A stretch of DNA of 64,000 nucleotides from Trebouxia sp. TZW2008 (taxonomy: Eukaryota > Chlorophyta > Trebouxiophyceae > Trebouxiales > Trebouxiaceae). The position numbers were made by a program, and so were the translations under genes. Shown in pieces: positions 61,901 through 64,000 of this stretch. Numbering within the stretch: the stretch's first letter is position 1; each line of letters starts with the position of its first letter. The notes below the pieces were generated by a model. That model was not told the origin of the DNA and did not search any database. It was given only the letters and a program-made list of their open reading frames with translations. The stretch is from the NCBI GenBank assembly GCA_002118135.1, contig BDIU01000201.1, forward strand, positions 1-64,000, written 5' to 3'.

Positions 61901-63513
61901 CTGGGCTTGCAAAGGTGGTCTAGCGCATTTGTCTCCCTGGCTGTATGCTTTTGCCTGTCTGCATTGTTATATGTTTTTGCAATCAGATCAGAGCAATCAA
62001 TGTGGATACTGCGTTCTGGGCTTGCGAAGGTGTCTGGCTTGACTCACTTGCACTGCTATAGATTTCTGGGATCTAGTCACATGATTTGCTTGCTGCTGCA
62101 ACCTGAATGCTGCGTTCTTGGCTTGCCAAGGTGGTTTCAACGACCACCTGCATTGCTGTGCTTTGCAATGAGCTCGCAACACTTAAGCTGTCTGTTCTGC
62201 CTTGATCAATGTGCATGAACTATTTTGTGCTGCTGCATGCAATTCATGAGACACTGTCAGTGTGCACATGCTCACAATTCACAGTTCTCTGAGCTGCCGA
62301 GCAGTAGCAGAATTGCGAATGTGACTTTCGAGTCATGTATAGCAGTCTCCCAATTGCGATGTATTGAAGCATTCAAAACTGCACAAATGACGTACCAGTT
62401 GTACTCATTGTTGTCGAGGCTGCAAAGCATTGAAGCAGCCAAACTTGCTGGGCATGACAGTCAGGCTGCCGGCGCTGAGCAGCTGCAAAGCAATCTGAGA
62501 TTGCAGCAAGCTCAGCGTGCGGAACTGCATGAGAAGCTGCCGGCAGTACACGCTCAAATTGCCCTTGCTGGCAGAATCGTTGCTGAGGGGTCACTTGTAT
62601 GACGCAGGGCCTTGCAGCCTTCAAGCTGAACGTTCAGCTCTCACAAGAGTACAATGACAAGCTGGCAAAAGCAGCCGGCAAGTTCCAAAATCAGCTGGTG
62701 GGAGCAGCTTTTGAGCAGTGGAAGCAGTACACTCAGTATGTGAGAATGCTAAAGACCAGGCTGGCCACAGCTGTGGGAGCTATGCGCAACCGGGAGCTCA
62801 AGTCAGCCTTCTGCGGTTGGCAGGAAGCTGCTGCTGTCAGGAGGGAGCACAAGCAGAAGGTGTGGGACTCTCACAGCTTTGCTGTACAGCCTTGAAGCCT
62901 AGTAGCTAGCCTTCTTTCATTGGCAGGGCCTGATAAACATGCAATGCTTCACTCAGATTGCTGATTGCAAGCTTTGCCATTGATTCAATTGGAAGCTTAC
63001 GAGATGGCTGCAATTCATGATGGTATGTGACATTTCCTTGACTGCTGCTGAGCTGCATACATCACACTCTGTGAACTCCAGCAAAGCTTTTTCTAAGCTT
63101 GAGGCTTGTTACCCACCAGTCTGATGCCCATCAACCCCACAGATGCTGCATCTTCAACCTCAAAGGAGCTTGTTTGACCTGGTCTGTGTCCCATGACAGG
63201 TGGGCATGGCGGTTGCATTGCGCTTCAAACGTGACAGCCACGCACTGTTGCTGGAGTGGGCACGCATTGCGCATTGGCAGCGTCGCTGCAAAGCAGTTCT
63301 ACAAACAAGTGCCGGCCGCCTCAAGAACCGCAGCCTGAGCATGGCTATGGCAGAGTGGCAATACCAGACTTGGAAGGCAGCCGCCCTAAGGCGTGCTGCC
63401 CACTTTGTCCAGAACCACTGCTTGGTGGCAGCTCTCAACAGCTGGAAGCAGCACCATGAGCTGTGCCTGCTGGAGCGGGCAGTTGCCAAGTTCACTCAGC
63501 TGAGCACCAGCAA
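34983..63513 (+). CDS. SFI1: Giant SFI1-like centrin-binding repeat protein, 3' end outside window
   Basis: 37 exons in phase at all junctions: 34983-35303, 35835-35998, 36314-37000, 37976-38234, 39078-39241, 39711-40998, 41478-41675, 41840-42090, 42497-42752, 43597-43716, 43954-44142, 44712-44897, 45734-45983, 46345-46929, 47564-47717, 48164-48380, 48659-48808, 49319-49477, 50579-50791, 51083-51244, 51850-52028, 52431-52539, 53034-53182, 53593-53679, 53988-54341, 54520-55177, 55556-55708, 56365-56636, 57045-57152, 57410-57578, 58077-58184, 58580-58827, 59890-60163, 60497-60952, 61579-61914, 62608-62859, 63200-63513. That is at least 3,399 residues. The N-terminus (1-160) is non-repetitive, with a conserved-looking YDLDLVAEILRKGD. 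Exon 3 is Pro/Gln/Ser-rich. From about residue 370 onward there are roughly 85-90 helical repeats of 31-37 residues built on (A)F..W (AAFASWSEC, AFNAWRDT), the Sfi1 centrin-binding consensus. Yeast and human SFI1 have about 20. The family sits at spindle poles, centrioles and basal bodies. Introns after 38234 and 54341 use GC donors. Confidence 0.88.
35592..35613 (+). repeat. (ATC)n microsatellite in SFI1 intron 1
   Basis: Uninterrupted ATC repeats of about seven units. Confidence 0.85.
37480..37975 (+). repeat. Decayed upstream copies of SFI1 exon 4 start
   Basis: TTGCAGAGGCAATGC-type starts recur near 37482, 37632, 37692 and 37832 before the real exon at 37976. Each is followed by the exon's first 30-100 nt. 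The 37832 copy is nearly intact until a TGA. Confidence 0.85.
38141..38635 (+). repeat. Copies of SFI1 exon 4 end plus donor
   Basis: The CGGTGGTGGCGCC to GCTTTTCAG segment with its GC donor repeats near 38345 and 38540 (period about 200 bp). The copy ending near 38434 keeps CAGGCAAGC. Confidence 0.85.
38905..39010 (+). repeat. Decayed copy of SFI1 exon 39078-39241
   Basis: GGCATGGCAGGTGG, AGCAAAGCCAAAGCTCGCCG and TATACCAATGCTTAGC match the exon start. A TAG and missing bases break the frame. Confidence 0.8.
42690..43380 (+). repeat. Five-copy array of 63-nt cassette-like exon units
   Basis: Units at 42690-42752 (end of the real exon), 42838-42900, 42981-43043 and 43157-43219 are each exactly 63 nt and open in phase 0. 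Each is preceded by AAGCTGCAG and followed by a GT donor (GTCAGT, GTGAGT, GTGAGT, GTCAAT). The unit encodes about 21 residues (M(R/H)RAVQALVHG, then LRHWQ). A fifth at 43318-43379 has lost one base and its donor. Linkers contain (TGTGC)n runs. Confidence 0.85.
44567..44650 (+). repeat. Partial copy of SFI1 exon 44712 start
   Basis: AGGAGCAG, TCTGCTGCTGTAGC and AGCAGCTGCATGG match the exon start with substitutions, including an in-frame stop. Confidence 0.7.
45240..45733 (+). repeat. Three upstream copies of SFI1 exon 45734 start
   Basis: GCAAAGGTGACTGCCAGAC-type sequence recurs near 45246, 45403 and 45568 (period about 160 bp) before the true exon. The 45403 copy is the best preserved, with its CTGCAG acceptor. 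Confidence 0.8.
49478..49800 (+). repeat. Two downstream copies of SFI1 exon 49319 end
   Basis: AAAGCCTTCAA to CTGGCTGTTCAGGTCAGGAC recurs near 49565-49645 and again, truncated, near 49725-49800 (period about 160 bp). The first keeps the donor. Confidence 0.8.
50130..50578 (+). repeat. Three upstream copies of SFI1 exon 50579 start
   Basis: Copies near 50130, 50259 and 50425 repeat ATGGGGCTCAATCACA, AATGCCTGG, GTGCAGGGCAGTGT and CTCATGCACAGC. The 50259-50384 copy is 126 nt, open in phase 0, with a CTGCAG acceptor and a possible GTCTTT donor. Confidence 0.8.
55858..55942 (+). repeat. Dispersed ~80-bp repeat, copy 2
   Basis: In an SFI1 intron; partner of 32208-32290 (about 75-80% by eye). Confidence 0.6.
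58425..58530 (+). repeat. Upstream copy of SFI1 exon 58580 start
   Basis: CTGCAGGCTTTGATGCGG, CAGGCAAAACCA and CTGCAAGCGGCTGTGC match the exon, ending in GCGTCAGG. The intron around it follows the same order. Confidence 0.8.
58828..59480 (+). repeat. Three downstream copies of SFI1 exon 58580 end
   Basis: GAGGACATGGCTGGC to GATGCTTGGTAA recurs near 58950, 59268 and 59435, each keeping TTGGTAA or TGGTAA at the donor. Spacing is 145-320 bp. Confidence 0.85.
62000..62135 (+). repeat. Two downstream copies of SFI1 exon 61579 end
   Basis: CTGCGCTCTGGGCTTGCAAAGG recurs in decayed form at about 62009-62031 (followed by GTGTCT) and 62108-62132 (followed by GTGGTT). Confidence 0.75.
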
Positions 63514-63574
63514 GTGAGTTTCGCAAGCATCATTGTCTACTCAATTGATCATCAGCAAGTGAACTTTGCACTTT

Positions 63575-63684
63575 GTACAGAATCACTGCTTGGTGTTAGC
63601 TTTCAACAGCTGCAAGCAGCACCATGAGCTGTGCCTGCTGGAACGGGCTGTGGCCAAGTTCACTCAGCTCAGCACCAGCAAGTA
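63575..63684 (+). repeat. Downstream copy of SFI1 exon 63200 end
   Basis: CAGAA(T/C)CACTGCTTGGTG to CAGCACCAGCAAGTAAG repeats the last 100 nt of the exon. It cannot be the next exon, because splicing to its acceptor would hit TAG. Confidence 0.85.
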
Positions 63685-64000
63685 AGTTTGCATGGACTTC
63701 AGTCGACTGCCAATAGTCGAGATTTCAAGCACCGTCTCTGTCACCATAGAGGCAGCCAACTGCACCTAGTGCTGGCGTGCTGATTGTCCTGTGTTTTGGG
63801 TCATTGTTAAGCCCGCTTGGTCGGCGCCTGGCAAGCTGCAGTACCTGCTGAGTTCCGAGATTCAACTTGTTGTCTTGAGTGATGCCCCTGACATGTTTAT
63901 CATCAGTGCATGCATCTCCTTTCAAATCCAAATCATCCTGCATCATGCTGTGTCAGGACATTATCTTTGTTCTTTGTGACATGTTGAATTGCTGCATCGC
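63685..64000. other. Probable SFI1 intron at right edge
   Basis: No exon could be placed with confidence. GTCGGCGCCTGGCAAGC near 63820 resembles a repeat (GAWQA) but lacks a convincing acceptor in the needed phase. Confidence 0.3.

Noticed and set aside
63575..63684. Possible 38th SFI1 exon
   Set aside because: Splicing in the required phase meets a TAG; it is a copy of the preceding exon's end.

Overview
The window is nuclear DNA of a eukaryote, most likely a chlorophyte green alga of roughly trebouxiophyte type. The genes are dense with short GT-AG introns that end in TTGCAG or CTGCAG. They include a MUT9/PPK-type kinase of the plant and green-algal lineage, PEX10, an intron-containing organellar-type TsaE, a mitochondrial processing peptidase beta subunit, the dynein-assembly protein WDR92 and an SFI1-type centrin-binding protein. 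The lineage is inferred from gene content; the gene families are recognised from motifs in the translations.

Layout. 1-2014 (minus): an hAT-type transposase gene with three clean introns and one in-frame stop, running off the left edge. 2816-3690: two weak small candidates. 3944-6006 (minus): an unfamiliar four-exon, 407-residue gene with a possible PD-(D/E)XK nuclease-like core. 7872-13022 (plus): MUT9/PPK kinase. 13309-14315 (minus): TsaE, head-to-head with PEX10 at 14458-16642 (plus). 17231-19578 (minus): monoacylglycerol-lipase-like hydrolase, head-to-head with MPP beta at 19760-23921 (plus). 24572-30605 (minus): SDN/REX-type RNA exonuclease, head-to-head with WDR92 at 30915-33913 (plus). 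34983 to beyond 63513 (plus): a giant SFI1-like gene. I assembled 37 exons whose phases agree at all 36 junctions, giving at least 3,399 residues with roughly 85-90 F/W-x-x-W repeats.

The unifying oddity is that introns in six genes carry tandem, partly decayed copies of the neighbouring exon. Each copied unit spans a splice site (exon end plus donor, or acceptor plus exon start). The SFI1 gene has about a dozen such arrays. One of them consists of repeated 63-nt, phase-0 units with intact splice sites that could be spliced in as cassettes adding half a centrin-binding repeat. This looks like intragenic tandem duplication that lengthens introns and supplies new exons. It is the part of the window most worth following up.

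Functionally, WDR92 (axonemal dynein pre-assembly) followed by SFI1 (centriole/basal body) in the same orientation suggests a cilium or centriole link. The remaining genes are housekeeping: peroxisome biogenesis, mitochondrial protein import, tRNA t6A modification, lipid hydrolysis and RNA turnover. All splice models come from reading consensus sites and checking phase by hand; no transcript data were available.
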